From Maylandia zebra (taxonomy: Eukaryota > Chordata > Actinopteri > Cichliformes > Cichlidae): a stretch of 64,000 nucleotides of DNA. The notes under the pieces were generated by a model that was not told where the DNA came from, ran no database searches, and saw nothing but the letters and a program-made list of their open reading frames with translations. Shown piece by piece: positions 40,504-58,426 of this stretch. A program made the translations under genes and the position numbers. Positions within the stretch are counted from its first letter, which is position 1, and every line of letters begins with the position of its first letter. The stretch lies in assembly GCF_041146795.1 (NCBI RefSeq), contig NC_135177.1:26640060-26704059 (forward strand). Direction: 5' to 3'.

Positions 40504-42319
40504 GAAAAAAGACAAAAACACATGATGAAGCCAGATAATTATGCTGTTATCATTCACTTATCATTCAATGCAAGTGAAAAGGTTTCCATTTTTATTTACA
40601 CCTTTGTGCGCCTTTGTACACTGTGCGCCAGTCTCCTGCAGGCCTGTTAGACAGCATGTGTACATGCTTCTGCAAACCAGAAATCTGATTCACCATCTTG
40701 CTTTAAGAAGGCAGAGATAGTGAATATGTGGGGCGAGACCGCTGCACTTAAGTCCCGACTTCAGTTTCACTGCCTATCTCTGCTGTTAGACAGGCCAGGT
40801 GCTTCAGCAATTTCACAACAAGAGTCGTTAAAACATGTGCAGAAGTGTCACAAAGACACGCTATAATACCCTTCTGCAATGTGCAGGTTCATACACAACT
40901 GGGTGAAAGTATCAAGAAGGGCCAGAAAGGTTCACGAGACAAAAGTACTCTTTTATTTACAGTTATATTACAAAATCCACCCAGAAAATCCACACACCCA
41001 CAACGACAAAAAGTCACCAACACAGGTTGGATAAAAATGAAATGACGTCCTCTTTCTTTTATCTCAGATTGCCAACCTTTCGCTGATTTAAGATCCTAAT
41101 AACTGATCACTTGAATTTCCTGTGAAAACTCCTAAAATGCATTGCATCTTCTGCCGCTACCATATAAAGAAATAAACTCAAGCCAACTGGTTTAACTTTT
41201 TGGCCGATGTCAGACCAGGCACCACATCAAAAAGAAACAACAATGTTATGTGGCAGCCTTGTGGTCAGAATGCATGCTGCGTTGAGACCACAGCATTTAA
41301 TCTGCAATTCCAGCTAGGAACCTTTTCTACAAATCACCAAACAGCTCCTCTCAATTACTACTACGTCTGTTCTGTTCATATTTGAAAAAGAAAAATCCAA
41401 ACCACTATACAATATAAGATGTAACACAATTTGATGGTCCACCGAAACTTGGCCAATTTAGCCACAAACTTGGCCACAAAAGTTCATTTAAATGCCCAGC
41501 AGAACAAAACTGTGAGAGTACACCTGTGAGGGCAGCAAACCATTTTAAAGTAATATACTTGAAAAAGCCAAAGAGCACATATGTTCAGAATACTGTTTGG
41601 ACAGGGCAAATAGCTTATCAGCGACATGTGAACGTTTAGAAGCTTGAAGCTCCACTTTCATGTGATGCCACATATATAGCAATAATTTCTGCAAGTGTTT
41701 AGCCAGTGTCACCGAAAATGCTGACCTTTGTGCACAACCCAACACCTAGTGGCTTGTTGGGAAAAATGCAGGACACTTTAGTTCATATGATGCTGGTCTA
41801 ATATATGGAATGAAAAGGTTGCTGTCAGTAATACACTTGTATTATATGATTTCATGATAGAAATCAGCCCTGTGTTTTGACAGAAAAGTACGTTTTGCTT
41901 TCCTTTAATAGTATTTTCAACATTCTAAAGGAGTGAAAAAAAATATTGAAATTGTAGAAAAAATACAACCTTACATCAAATTCGTCAAAAACGTAACTCA
42001 ATGACCCACCATATCTTCGTAATGAATCACTCAGATAACCAGACCTGCCACTTTGAGCCTCAGATGCTAAGTCCTCTAAATGTATTTTAATCCTCTTTGC
42101 AATCAGTATGCTTCTACTTATCAGCTACCAGTTTAACAGATGTAGACACATCTTGTGACAGACCAAAACAGAACTTGTGTGATGACTTCGAGAACACAAC
42201 AAAGTAAAAGAACAAAAAAAAAAAAAATGGAAGTGAATGGCTCCAGCTCGTCCAGGTCACAGTCCTTGATGTTTCTGTTGGTAACCTGAGAGTCAGCATC
42301 TTTGAGAAACTGTTAGATG
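40504..42319. other. Right-hand module, unit 2
   Basis: Equivalent to 24950-26941 in unit 1, with a deletion of about 370 bases near 41460. The candidate minus-strand exon is kept at 41975-42110 (SGRSGYLSDSLRRYGGS). The minus-strand AATAAA near 40950 and the conserved 41040-41400 stretch are also kept. No function was recognised. Confidence 0.45.
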
Positions 42320-42547
42320 TGTGTCCTGATGAATTTAAGGCTTTCAGCCTCTCTACCTCTGTGTGATATTGGAGTGTCTTTTCCTCAGATAAGTAATGAT
42401 CTTCTTGCCCTTCTCTACTTTTAGGGCAAGATTATTTTCCTGACACCAGGCCACCAGTCCTATCACTTCTCTATCCCGTCCCTACCAGTAATCGGCCCAA
42501 TCACATATGCAAATGTTATCATTCTGGTATTGATCAGGTGGTGCACA

Positions 42548-43553
42548 TGTAACGCGCTGCGGACACTAAAGCGGTCGCGCCAGAATGTCACGCTAAAAAG
42601 AAAGATTCTTTAAAATACAAGGGGGAGCAAGTGAGTCAGATACCACGGGCACAGAGAGGAAGCAGGTCTGATCAGAAACAGTTTATTACTAGGCCAGGGA
42701 GCACAAATAAAACACCCTTAAAATGTACATAATAAAATGTTTGCTCTCTACTAAAAACAATTCTAAAACCCATAAAACTACCATTTTCTACATTCACTAA
42801 ACCCCCCCCTGCTATAATTAGGCCACATGTTCATTATGGGTCCATCAGCAGGCCAGGAATTCCTCCTTTAGAGCAGAGTCCACGCCAGCCCCGTCTTCAG
42901 CAGACAAGAAAGAGCCACCCATCTTCTTGTCCTTCCGCTGGCCCATCACTTCCCAGCCCGGCTTGCGTTCTGCACCCGAATCCATGATGCGACCACCGCC
43001 ACAGCTCCCCTTGCGTCGGTGTCCTGCAACATAACAAATAGGGGCCAGAACAATGGTCCCAGAAGCAGCCCTGGCTCATGGCCATGGTGACCCTCTCCCA
43101 ATCCAGCTGCACCCAGTAAACAACAGTAGAGACCCTACTCACAAATGCAGGCAGAGGTAAACCTCTGCCCTGCTGCCAATCACACACGTTGTCTCTTACT
43201 GTTGCCGTTCCATGAGGTCAGGACTTGGTCGCCGCATCACACTGGCCATCTCGCATTAACCTTCCAGTCTGGGGCCTCTCTCTTTCAGTGCCCAGCTAGC
43301 CTGTTTTTAAAAGGTCTTTACACAGCTGATAGGCCACCTCTGGACACACCCCTGCCTCAGCAGGTGGTCCCTATCAGCTAATTTGTCCCATGTGCAGCCA
43401 GGCCACAGTGGATAACAACCATGTCACATAAAACACTAAAAACCATGCAATAGAAACAGAATAAAACCATGCAAATAAAACACTCATAAATAAACACTAA
43501 AAATCAGAATAAAAACAATATACAAGATAAATGCAAATTTCCACTGTGTGACA
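42548..43553. mobile_element. Solo LTR, unit 3
   Basis: A 1006-base block beginning TGTAACGCG and ending TGTGTGACA, flanked by a 4-base CACA duplication. Units 1 and 2 have the uninterrupted LINE at this spot. It contains several AATAAA-like hexamers near the right end. No internal sequence remains. It inserted after units 2 and 3 separated. Confidence 0.7.
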
Positions 43554-44049
43554 CACACACTCATATGTGAAGACAGCATGTGGCAGTGTACTCAGCACGT
43601 GCCCCTGAGTAATACCAATGCTCACAGTTCTGATGTTTGATGTCTGGTTTTCAACTCTGACTGAGTGGGGCCTATCTTACAGGAAGTTCAGAGCTCAGTT
43701 ACAGAGAAAGGGTGTGAGTCTGAGTAACAGCAGCTTCTCAGAGAGTCTGACAGCATTAAATGCAGCTTCAGTCATTTCACAGCATTTTCACAGATGATTG
43801 GACTGATTCTGTATGCATGTGTGGTGGTGTGAAGGCAGAATACCGGTAAATGTGACTAAATGGTGTTGATAATGCCACCCGGGGAGGGGGTTACACCCCA
43901 GGAGAGATTACAGTAGCTAGTGCAAATGTTGTACCAGTTACAAAAGCCCACAGGCTTGTTATTAACAAGCAAAAGTAAGGACAAAACTACTCAAAGTGTA
44001 GAGCAGAAAAAAAACCTTTTTAGGTAGCAGGGCAGCCCTGCTACTGTAC

Positions 44050-44198
44050 CTAAAACACTTGATTTTCGCCAAGTACTTTTTTACTCTTACTTAAGTAACT
44101 TTGTTGACGATTACTTTTCACTTTTACTTGAGTAATAATATTTTAAAGTAATGCTACTCTTACTTGAGTACAATTTTTGGATACTCGACCCACCTCTG
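44050..44198. repeat. MITE end (hAT-like)
   Basis: Runs of TTACTTGAGTA-like words ending CCCACCTCTG, a spelling common at fish MITE termini. It directly abuts the LINE tail at 44200. Confidence 0.45.
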
Positions 44199-44199
44199 G

Positions 44200-45200
44200 T
44201 TATAAAGAGGTCATCATCAGGTCCTTCAACGCACATATTAAACCAATATGTAAGACTGCTTTCTTCCATTTACGCAACATCTCTAAAATTAGAAATATCC
44301 TGTTTCAGAGTGATGCTGAAAAACTAGTTCATGCATTTATTACTTCCAGCCTGGACTACTGTAATTCATTATTATCAGGAAGTCCTAAAAACTCACTGAA
44401 AAGCCTTCAGCTAATCCAAAATGATGCAGCAAGAGTCCTGACAGGGACTAGAAAGAGAGAGCATATTTCTCCTGTTTTGGCTTCCCTTCATTGGCTTCCT
44501 GTTAAATCCAGAATTGAATTCAAAATCCTGCCCCTCACATACAAGGTCTTAAATAATCAGGCCCCATCTTATCTTAATGACCTTGTAGTACCCTTCGCTC
44601 TCACACTGCAGGCCTGCTTGTTGTTCCTAGAGTATTTAAAAGTAGAATAGGAGGGAGAGCCTTCAGTTTTCAGGCCCTTCTTCTGTGGAACCAGCTTCCA
44701 ATTTGGATTCAGGAGACAGACACTATCTCTACTTTCAAGATTAGGCTTAAAACTTTCCTTTTTGCTAAAGCATATAGGTGACCCTGAATCCTCCCTTAGT
44801 TATGCTGCAATAGACGTTGGCTGCCAGGGATTCCCATGATGCATTGAGTTTTTCCTTTCCAGTCACCTTTCTCACTCAGTATGTGTAAATAGACCTCTCT
44901 GCATTGAATCATATCTGTTATTAACCTCTGTCTCTCTTCCACAGCATGTCTTTTATCCTGTTTTCCTTCTCTCACCCCAACCGGTCGCAGCAGACCCAGG
45001 CTCAGGCCCCTCCCTGAGCCTGGTTCTGCCGGAGGTTTCTTTCTGTTAAAAGGGAGTTTTTGCTTTCCACTGTCGCCATAGTGCCTGCTCATTGGGGGTC
45101 ATATGATTGTTGGGTTTTTCTCTGTACCTATGAAGCGCCTTGAGGCGACTTTTGTTGTGATTTGGCGCTATGTAAAAAAAAATTGAATTGAATTGAATTG
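44200..45200 (+). mobile_element. L2/CR1-like LINE 3' end, unit 3
   Basis: Plus-strand RT C-terminal region: SSLDYCNSLLSGSPKNSLKS, VLTGTRKREHISPVLASLHW and LTYKVLNNQAPSYLNDL, continuing in another frame through GGRAFSFQALLLWNQLP. It is followed by a 3' UTR with GCGCCTTGAGGCGAC (a hairpin) and a GAATT-type repeat tail (ATTGAATTGAATTG) near 45180-45200. It is 5'-truncated with at least one frame break. It is absent from unit 2 at this site. Confidence 0.8.
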
Positions 45201-46780
45201 AAAAAAAGTCATCTGGGGTCCACCCTACCATACACTAAATTGTAGATAACCCATGAGGATCCCACTTACCACCCTTTAATAGTTACACAAATTCATCAAT
45301 TGTCACGGGAAATGAATCCAGTCTCTAATACCTAACAGCCTGTGAGCTTTGCCACCTTGAACAGTAATGAGTGCAAGTTGCGAGAGCTCAAGAATAGACC
45401 ACTGATGTCCCTCATAACCAACATCTGATTAACAGCAAACGGAGGGGTGAAAGTTCATGCTGCATTCACAGACACCATGTATGAACCAACATCCACCAAA
45501 TGTAACCCACTGCAATCTACCCCTGGGGTTTGAATCGTCATCCCAACGATTGACACTCACTGCTGAGGTCTAAACAGGGTAGATATATTAGGCACAGGTG
45601 CCTGGGAGTTCACAGCCCCTGTTGTTCTACTTCCTATTGCCTGGGGCAGATGATGCCGATTCGAGTGCGTCCCAGCATTAGCACGAGTAGTCCTATGTGA
45701 AGAAGCAATATTATTTTGAACACCAGCCGTAACTGGCAGCTGATCGGTGCAGACCAGCACCACAGAGGATGTTGAGGGTTTTGGCTCACTTGGTATGCAG
45801 GAAGTAGGGGTCTCCTGTCTTTGTTGGCAATTGCTTGGGGCTGGAGTAGGTTCATAAATCAATAAAAACCACTCACCACCTTGCATAGTTTCTAATAGTT
45901 GGATTGGAGCACTGGGAGGACAAGTAGTCACATACTCCACCTTATTCTTTAGTAGTGAACGGTGGACATGTTTCACGTGACTAAGGTTATCCGACAGAGT
46001 AACAGTGTAAACTGATCCATTTTGGTCTGGGGCCTGTAGCACTTGATACACCACTGAACTCCAGACATCCTAAATTTTATGACGGCCTCTAAGCCCAACC
46101 TCTTTAAGGTAAGTCAACTGACCTTCTTGCAGGGGAGCATCCCTCACATGCTGGTTGTGACATGTCACACGCCAATTAGCTGCAGCCTCCAAGCGTTTAT
46201 TAGCATGTTCAAAAGCATGACATAGCCGAGTCTGATGCTCTGCAATCCAATGATGGGTGCTACCAACCACAGGCTCCTGAATCCTACCCAACAAAAACTC
46301 AACAGGTAGCTGGGGATCTCAGCCAAACATCAGAGCAAATCGTGACTCACTAGTAGACTGATGCACTGTGGTGTTACACGCACATGCATAAAGTAAAGAG
46401 TCCATGGTAGCCAGGACAGTCTTTTTGATCCTTTCTAAATACTTCATCACGATTGGTGTGAGTCCAAAAGGATGATAGTCGTTTAAATCCACTACCAGTA
46501 TGTTTCTTAGAGAGGGGCACACTGGTAATGGACTTAAAGGATGGGCAGATTGCATGTCTATGAATACACCATCCAGCTCTGATGAGCAGACCCTGAGTGC
46601 ATGCCTGGGGATATTATTTGGGCCAGCTGCCTTATTTGGGTTTGTTTTCATTAGAGCTGTGCACACCGCCACCAATGACAGATCGTGATGTAGTGGTTTG
46701 TCCTGTGTGTCATGTCCTGTCTGACTCTGTGGGTTGGTGTTGTGTATAAAAAAAGTGGGTGAGGTACTCAAATTGTTTTC

Positions 46781-48171
46781 AATTTAGGCTATGCGGAGAT
46801 GACTGCTATTAACACTGCCATTGTTATTTTAGTTTAGGATTTTCCACCTTTGAATTTGATGTTATTTTAGTTTTCAGGGTGGATTTTCTGATTTCAGTTT
46901 GGTTTTTAATTGTTAAATGTTAAGTTTACATTTTATTAGTTTCTGTGTCTGAGTTTTTGTTTTTATGATGTGGGTGGTATTAGTGACATAGGTCAAATAT
47001 AAGTAAAACAGTACAGTACAACACATTTGACTCACAGTCATTTTCACCACAGCCTCCTCTTTGTTTCCATCTTTGACTAAACACCAAAAATTAAAACATT
47101 TCCTTTATTTTCTTTAATGTCTGTTGCTTTTTTAAACAACACATTTAGTGAGTTTTGGTTTATTTCTTAAGACTATTTTTCTATTGTTTTCACTTTTTTT
47201 GTATACTTTACTTTGAATAAAACACTTTAACAAATAAAATAATCCAAAATATTATTTTCAGTGACTATCCTCAGCAGAATGTCCTCAAAGTATGAACACA
47301 CATATTGCTCACAGTAATAATCGTACAACAACCTTTTGTCTGCAGGGTGTTATTGTTTTACTATCACTGATGCTCATTATTGATTAACACTGCAGACGCA
47401 GTACTGCTGTGGTTTTAACACTTTTAACAGCCTTCTTTATGCAACCTTTTGCTTAGATGCTTTTTTACTGCGGTTATATTTTATATGGTGATTATGTAAA
47501 ACCTAAAACTGCAAGACAAAATACAGCTGTAAAATAAATTTAGCGTAAAAAGTATTTTTTTTCTTTTAAGAACAAAAAAAATTGTTTATAAATTTGTTTC
47601 AATTGATGAGCTCGAGTAAATTAATGTACCTAATAACGTTCCTCTTTGTGAAAGCAGCATTTAATTGCCGTAACATTTTGATGTCAACTTTAAAGAACTT
47701 CTTTACCTACATTTGTTTTATCTTAACTTGATCTGCAAGGTAATCAGAAACTGTGCTTTCATGCAGTTCATGAATGGACCTCACCTCTGTACTGAGCAAC
47801 AACAAAAAAATGTTGTTACATAACATCTGTATCACACTGAAAGCTTCTCATTAAAATTATCTCGATCCATGTACTTTAGAACACCCGCCCTGCCTTCAGA
47901 GAATTAGGTAAAAGTTAAGTTAAAGATTCGATTAGAAATCATTCCTTTGTTGGAAAAAAAGACTCATGGTTTCAGATTTTCCCCTTGACAAGCGTGTGGG
48001 TGAAGTTACAATTTAAGTAATTTGAGGAATCAGTTACTAAATCAAATGACAGCAAGGATAATGACCTTACCTATTTTAACAGTCAACTGAAAAGCACTTT
48101 GGACCAATCCATATTGTTTTAAAATGTGCTATATAAATAAAAGTAACTGCACTTATCCTGGACTTTTTTCT
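46781..48171. other. Flank between LINE and receptor gene, unit 3
   Basis: AT-rich sequence. The part at 47310-47930 matches 9090-9700 in unit 1. About 500 bases at 46790-47300 are not seen in unit 1. No gene was recognised. Confidence 0.5.
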
Positions 48172-49939
48172 CTATACTTTTATTTCACAATAAACACAAT
48201 CACTAGAGGTCATGTGATTAATTCTTTTGCCCGGTGTCCTGATGATAATTGATGAATAAACCACTGAAGACTCTTCTTCCACCTGCAGTAAAAAGCAATA
48301 CATTTCATTACCCAGACAAAGCAACACGCACACACTTCATTTCTGCATGAGGGTTTTAGGATACACCTCGATGTCAGCACAGACACTTACCCTGCTATTC
48401 AAGCCACAGCAACAAATTTGAACAGGAAATGCTTTGGTGAGACAGAAGCAGAAGCATATTCAGAATCAGAGGGGAAAATTTTTCAAGTAAACCATTTAAT
48501 AAAAAAACAATAATGTACACAGGAAGTGGAAGTGAGGCGCAGCTGCATAGCCTACCTGAATGTAATCTTGATTTGAAGCAAAAAATTGTAAGTGCCATTA
48601 AAATGACACATGATACTGATATACCACAAATAAGTGGGATCCAGTCTTCAGGCTCTTTTTGAAAACCTGTTAAACCAAAAGCTAAATATTAATATTTCTT
48701 TGATTCGGGTGAAAAAGATTCACAAACAGCATATGGCTAAACACCCACCTGTTCTTGTGCTAAATGATGATGTGTGAGTGGTAGCAACTGTAGTGTATCC
48801 ATCAAACACTGAATCTATATTGCACTTTAGGGACCCGTGTGGATGTACAGGCACAGATGTAGTTGAAGTTCTGTTTGGATTATTTGATTTCATGCCGCAC
48901 GTCACAGCGCAAGATGCAGATGAATCCTTACTGTCATATACTGTAAGTAAAGATCAAAAGGTTACATCAGGTTATCTTCTATCATGAAACAATGATGTTT
49001 GTGTGTTAGTTTCTCACCTGTAACTACACACAAATTGATAGTGACTCGCTTAATACTGTGTCCGACACAGCTACTCATCCAGCAGGTATATTTCCCAGCA
49101 TCTTCTCTTCTGACATTTCCAATATATATAGACTTGTTGAAAGTCAAATTGTCTGTTGTTGCTCTTACTTCTGATTTCCCAACAGCAGTCGTTGCTTCAA
49201 AAGTCCAAAAATTTATTTTATCAAGTTTACTTGAACATGTGTGCTGAAAACTGCTGCCAGCAACAATGTAAACTGTCTCATTGACGTCTTTCCACGTCTC
49301 TGAAAAAAGAGAGGTAAAGGATTGTGAGAATCATCTTTGACGAATGTAAAAATCTTTACATAAGCACAGGTAGATTCTGCCTTAACGGAAAAAAATATGA
49401 CAGCAGGACAAACCTTTCTTCACTATGATGTCAGTGGACTTTTGGCATGTTTCTTGGCAAGTTTCACACCAGTACACACCTTCATCCTCCTCGGTAAAAG
49501 AGCTGATGACCAAGGAATGATTGGATCCAATTCTCAATTTGGGATTGGATATTTGTTGATATTGCATTCCCCTCTTATCTTGGAAGAATAACTGAACCTG
49601 CTTACTGCTATGGTCCTTCTTGTAAAACCATTTGAAAGAGTCTGATCGATGGATGTAATGCTGACACGGTATCACAGCTCGACATCCCAGCGAAAAATTA
49701 AGTTGTGTTGCGACTCGCAAAATATCACGTTGCTCATTTAAATTAACAGTCACTTGAAAAAAATATAAAACATTCAACAGTCAGTTCATCAATTGTATTT
49801 TAAATACATTGTATTTAATTAAGCAATTTGAATAATGAATTTAGTTAAGTAATGATTTGATCAGATACTCACTGTTTCCTGAGAAAGTAGAGAAGTTCCA
49901 AACAAGTAAAAAGATGAAAATGAAGCCTTTCTGTTTCAT
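48172..49939 (-). CDS. ITIM-bearing two-Ig-domain membrane receptor, copy B
   Basis: Exons: 49939-49873 (signal), 49752-49414 (Ig 1), 49299-49018 (Ig 2), 48940-48749 (stalk), 48666-48556 (transmembrane), 48431-48391, 48282-48172. The model gives 380 residues without interruption. Domains are as in copy A. The stalk exon is 9 bases shorter (TTVATTHTSSFSTRTG). The membrane exon reads MALTIFCFKSR where copy A has MALLIFWLKSR. The tail keeps VVYSSI (Tyr353) and adds a second tyrosine, CVYCEIKV (Tyr375), which copy A lacks through a six-base difference. That second site fits Y-x-x-I but has Cys at -2, so it is only ITIM-like. All length differences are multiples of three, which supports both copies being coding. 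It is divergent from CYP4 copy 3 (1.15 kb between starts). Confidence 0.8.
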
Positions 49940-51086
49940 ATGGGAGAAATTCCTGTCCCCGCAGAAATAAAACCCAACATGAAGCATCCTGGCTGTACCA
50001 TTACTGCTCATAAAAAACACAGATCACAAACTCTGCCTCTCAGCAAAAGGTTTTAGATTGAGCTTAACAGCTTAAATGAGCCTGACACATCGGAAGTGGT
50101 CCAACAGCCAGTACAGAGGAAATTTAGCAAGGTTGTCACCCACACTGTTTTTCTGATGTGGTCTGGCATATGATTTGCTTCTTACATTTAGTATGGGTGT
50201 TAAGACACAAAATGTGCATCGCAAACCAGTTTCTTTTCTAATATATAGATGCCAAATATGTTCTCACATTGTATTTTATGCTGAGATAATGTTTGTGGGG
50301 GTTGAACCAAAACTGTGATTGAGCTGTTTTGACAGTTTATCGTACAGTTAAACTCACTGGAGTTTGGACTTCATGTGCACACAAAGCACTTGTAACCAAC
50401 TTATTGGCTGCCAAGTACAACAACTGACACAATTACACTTTGGGAATTAAGTATGATACGTACTCTGGATTATTGATTCAGATTACAAAAAATTACATAC
50501 ATACAATGTAACAATGTAAAGTTAGAGGCGTTGTCCAGGATTTCCTTGCTTGTAAGGTTTTTTAATCATAAGTCAATTAAATGGATTTTTATTGTGTTCA
50601 TAATTCTTAAAATAACCTCAAAGTATTTAGTAACTACATGAAGGAACAAGTGTTTGACAGGCAAACAGAATAGCCAAAAGGAAAACCTACATTTTTGCGT
50701 GTGATGTTCACTTTACATGAGCAGAAATTATTTCGGTTAACAAACAAAGTTATTTTTGATAGAATTTGTAAATAACCGCACTTCTTCATAATCTACTTTT
50801 TAATTACATACTCTAATTTTCCCATATTTGCATCTTCATCATCCCAGTTCTCATTTTCCGCCGTAATGATGTTGCTGTTGCACTCCTGCGCTCAAAACGC
50901 CGACAGTTCCGTCAGGACATGAAGTCAGCGTTTTATTGGGTGTCAAATTCCCCGCCTACCGGAGACAGCACTGAAAACATCGCTTTTCCTCCAGCTCTTA
51001 TCAGAAAGGTGAGCTCAGATCACCTTTTGCGCTTTGTTGGGGAGGTTTTCCTGCACGCGGAGGCGGAAGACACTTGCACCTGCGAG
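49940..51086. promoter_or_regulatory. Divergent intergenic region, Ig receptor / CYP4, unit 3
   Basis: Head-to-head spacer of about 1.15 kb, close to unit 1 in content. It keeps the TTGCGTG word that unit 2 lost. An in-frame ATG at 50919 lies upstream of the P450 start. Confidence 0.55.
50695..50701 (+). promoter_or_regulatory. Candidate AHR/ARNT (XRE) site, unit 3
   Basis: TTGCGTG about 390 bases upstream of the CYP4 copy 3 start, in the same context as the unit 1 word at 12361. Weak on its own. Confidence 0.25.
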
Positions 51087-56655
<5,569 letters not shown>

Positions 56656-57480
56656 CTAAAGTGCACTAACTGCAAGAACTGCTGAAAATTACTGTATTTA
56701 GAAAGTAAATACTTTATGTTGATTTGAAATACTTCTACTATATAACTGAGCTTTCACATGTCATTTAATGAACGCTGTTGTGTAGTTTATGTTTTAGGAG
56801 AAATTACTTGTTGAAAAAAATCTGCTTTTTATACTAAAACAGTAAAGGAGAAGCTTGTGCACTTTGTCAGAAAGTAATAGAATTTGTGTTGGGGGTTTTA
56901 TTGGGGGGGGTTTTATAGTACATAACAGATTTGTAGTAAATGGCATTGCACTGACATCATTTGCAGTGTAAAGCTGTAGATAAAATTCTAGTGAATACAA
57001 CTTCTGTCTCAGTTTTACACTCCATCATTTAATATTTCTATTTTAAGATAGAGGAAGAGGACTGGTGTTGTGCTGTAAATTAAATTAGCATTCTTTTTCC
57101 AACAAAACATAATAACAAATTTTTTTTAAAGTTCTTCACTGTATTTTAGTATTCAGGATCAACCAAATCAAAAAGGTTTAATTGAGCTCATATTTCCATA
57201 TTACTTCTATTGTTTAAAAGAGAGCTCTCTTTGACCTATAATGAAGATCATTTATCTATGTTTGTGCATTTATATGAAGTCTTATCTAGTCAGCATGAAA
57301 GCAATTCATAGATATATGATCAAAGTTTATCTCTGGAATATAACCTTATTTTACAGAGGCAGACTGTAAAGTTGATGCTTAAAAATGTGGACAATGTATC
57401 AAATTACTCGCATTGCATTTAGAGTCTTTCCTCATACATACAGCTTATTGTAAATCTGAAATATCAGTTTATATCAAGGC
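56656..57480. other. CYP4 copy 3 3' UTR and flank
   Basis: Matches 20270-21110 in unit 1 with small changes, including a G run near 56890-56920. Nothing else was recognised. Confidence 0.5.
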
Positions 57481-57529
57481 AAATTCACACTGGAGTGATA
57501 TATATGGTTAATTAAATGTAAGAAAAATG

Positions 57530-57960
57530 ACAAAACCTTTACCTCTGACTGATATCTTTGAGTCCACTTGTCCTTTAAGAGGGGAAGGTTACCAGAAATC
57601 AATACAAGCTTGTTCTGAGTGGTCATATTAATCCAATGATGAGACATTTCTATCCTCTTGTGGGCAGGGATGCCACTCACAGGGCACGGGGGGGCCACTG
57701 AATAGTTCGACTGAAAAAATGATCTTGGGTAAATGGTACGGCCTTTGTTGTCAGCATATCTCTGACAACATCTACTACAGAGCTTTTATTGTGTTCAGAA
57801 TTGTGTTAATGGATTTTTACAGTGCGGACAACCAAGATGACATAATTAGATAGCAAATGCAATTAAACAACATGTTTAAAGATCAGTTAACACTGGAGCC
57901 TTGTTCAAGCCCCCCCTCCATGACCTCGTCGATATCCAACCTGGAAAAAATACACAAAAT
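57530..57960 (-). other. Candidate minus-strand exons, unit 3
   Basis: Counterpart of 21130-21450. The LDIDE(V)MEGG exon is interrupted after MEGGLE by about 125 bases (57778-57905) not present in unit 1, and the G run has one extra base. The second stretch (MTTQNKLVLISG) is kept with its donor. This copy would be less able to code than unit 1. Confidence 0.3.
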
Positions 57961-58362
57961 AACATTCAGTTGCCTCAACGTGTAAACAAACCTAGAGAAG
58001 GGACACAAAAAGGACAGCATAAATACAGAGGAGAGAGGGAGATAAGAGAAGCTGGAGGACAAAGCTCCAGATCCAAACATCAGTAACTGACAGCCAAGGG
58101 GGAGAAAGAGGTCCCAGGATGGTTGATGATCCGGAACAGAGAGACCTGAGAGGAAGAGAAGAGGGAGCATCAAAGCAGTCGAACAAACACAAAGGTTATT
58201 CCAAATTTAACACCGCAGTTTTTAGCTGCCAAGAGTTAATGTACACTGGTCTCTGTGCTGCATATGCTGTCAAAAACACGCTGATATCCAGCAGGTAAGA
58301 TAAGACATTTGCAGCTTTAGTGAGTGCAGTTTCACCGGAGTGACAGGCCTTGGAAGCAGACT

Positions 58363-58385
58363 GGGGGGGGGGGGGGGGGGGGGGG
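58363..58385. repeat. G23 homopolymer
   Basis: Twenty-three consecutive G on the plus strand where unit 1 has six. It is a likely expanded mononucleotide tract, and its length may also be affected by sequencing. Confidence 0.9.
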
Positions 58386-58426
58386 AGAGAAACGATGATG
58401 ATTACTGTTTCCTGTGAGGGCGCACA

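Larger units (their letters stand above)
43830..46380 (-). mobile_element. Ty3/gypsy-like fossil within the LINE, unit 3
   Basis: Integrase C-terminal region on the minus strand: HQSTSESRFALMFG, LLGRIQEPVVGSTHHW, ANKRLEAAANWR, VYQVLQAPDQNGSVYTV and SHVKHVHRSLLK. The left LTR-like part (43830-44045) matches unit 2. It is broken and only a fraction of an element. Another LINE tail is inserted at 44200-45200. Confidence 0.75.
42319..46780 (-). mobile_element. LINE remnant, unit 3, split by nested insertions
   Basis: LINE RT pieces at 42360-43830 and 46380-46770 (KTNPNKAAGPNNIPRHAL, LNDYHPFGLTPIVMK). Between and within them lie a solo LTR (42548-43553), a gypsy-like fossil (about 43830-46380) and a further LINE tail. 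It is the same insertion as in units 1 and 2. Confidence 0.7.

Noticed and set aside
44177-44650. 157-residue plus-strand open frame as a host gene
   Set aside because: SSLDYCNSLLSG and VLASLHWLPVKSRIEFKIL are typical LINE RT spelling, and the 3' repeat tail follows.
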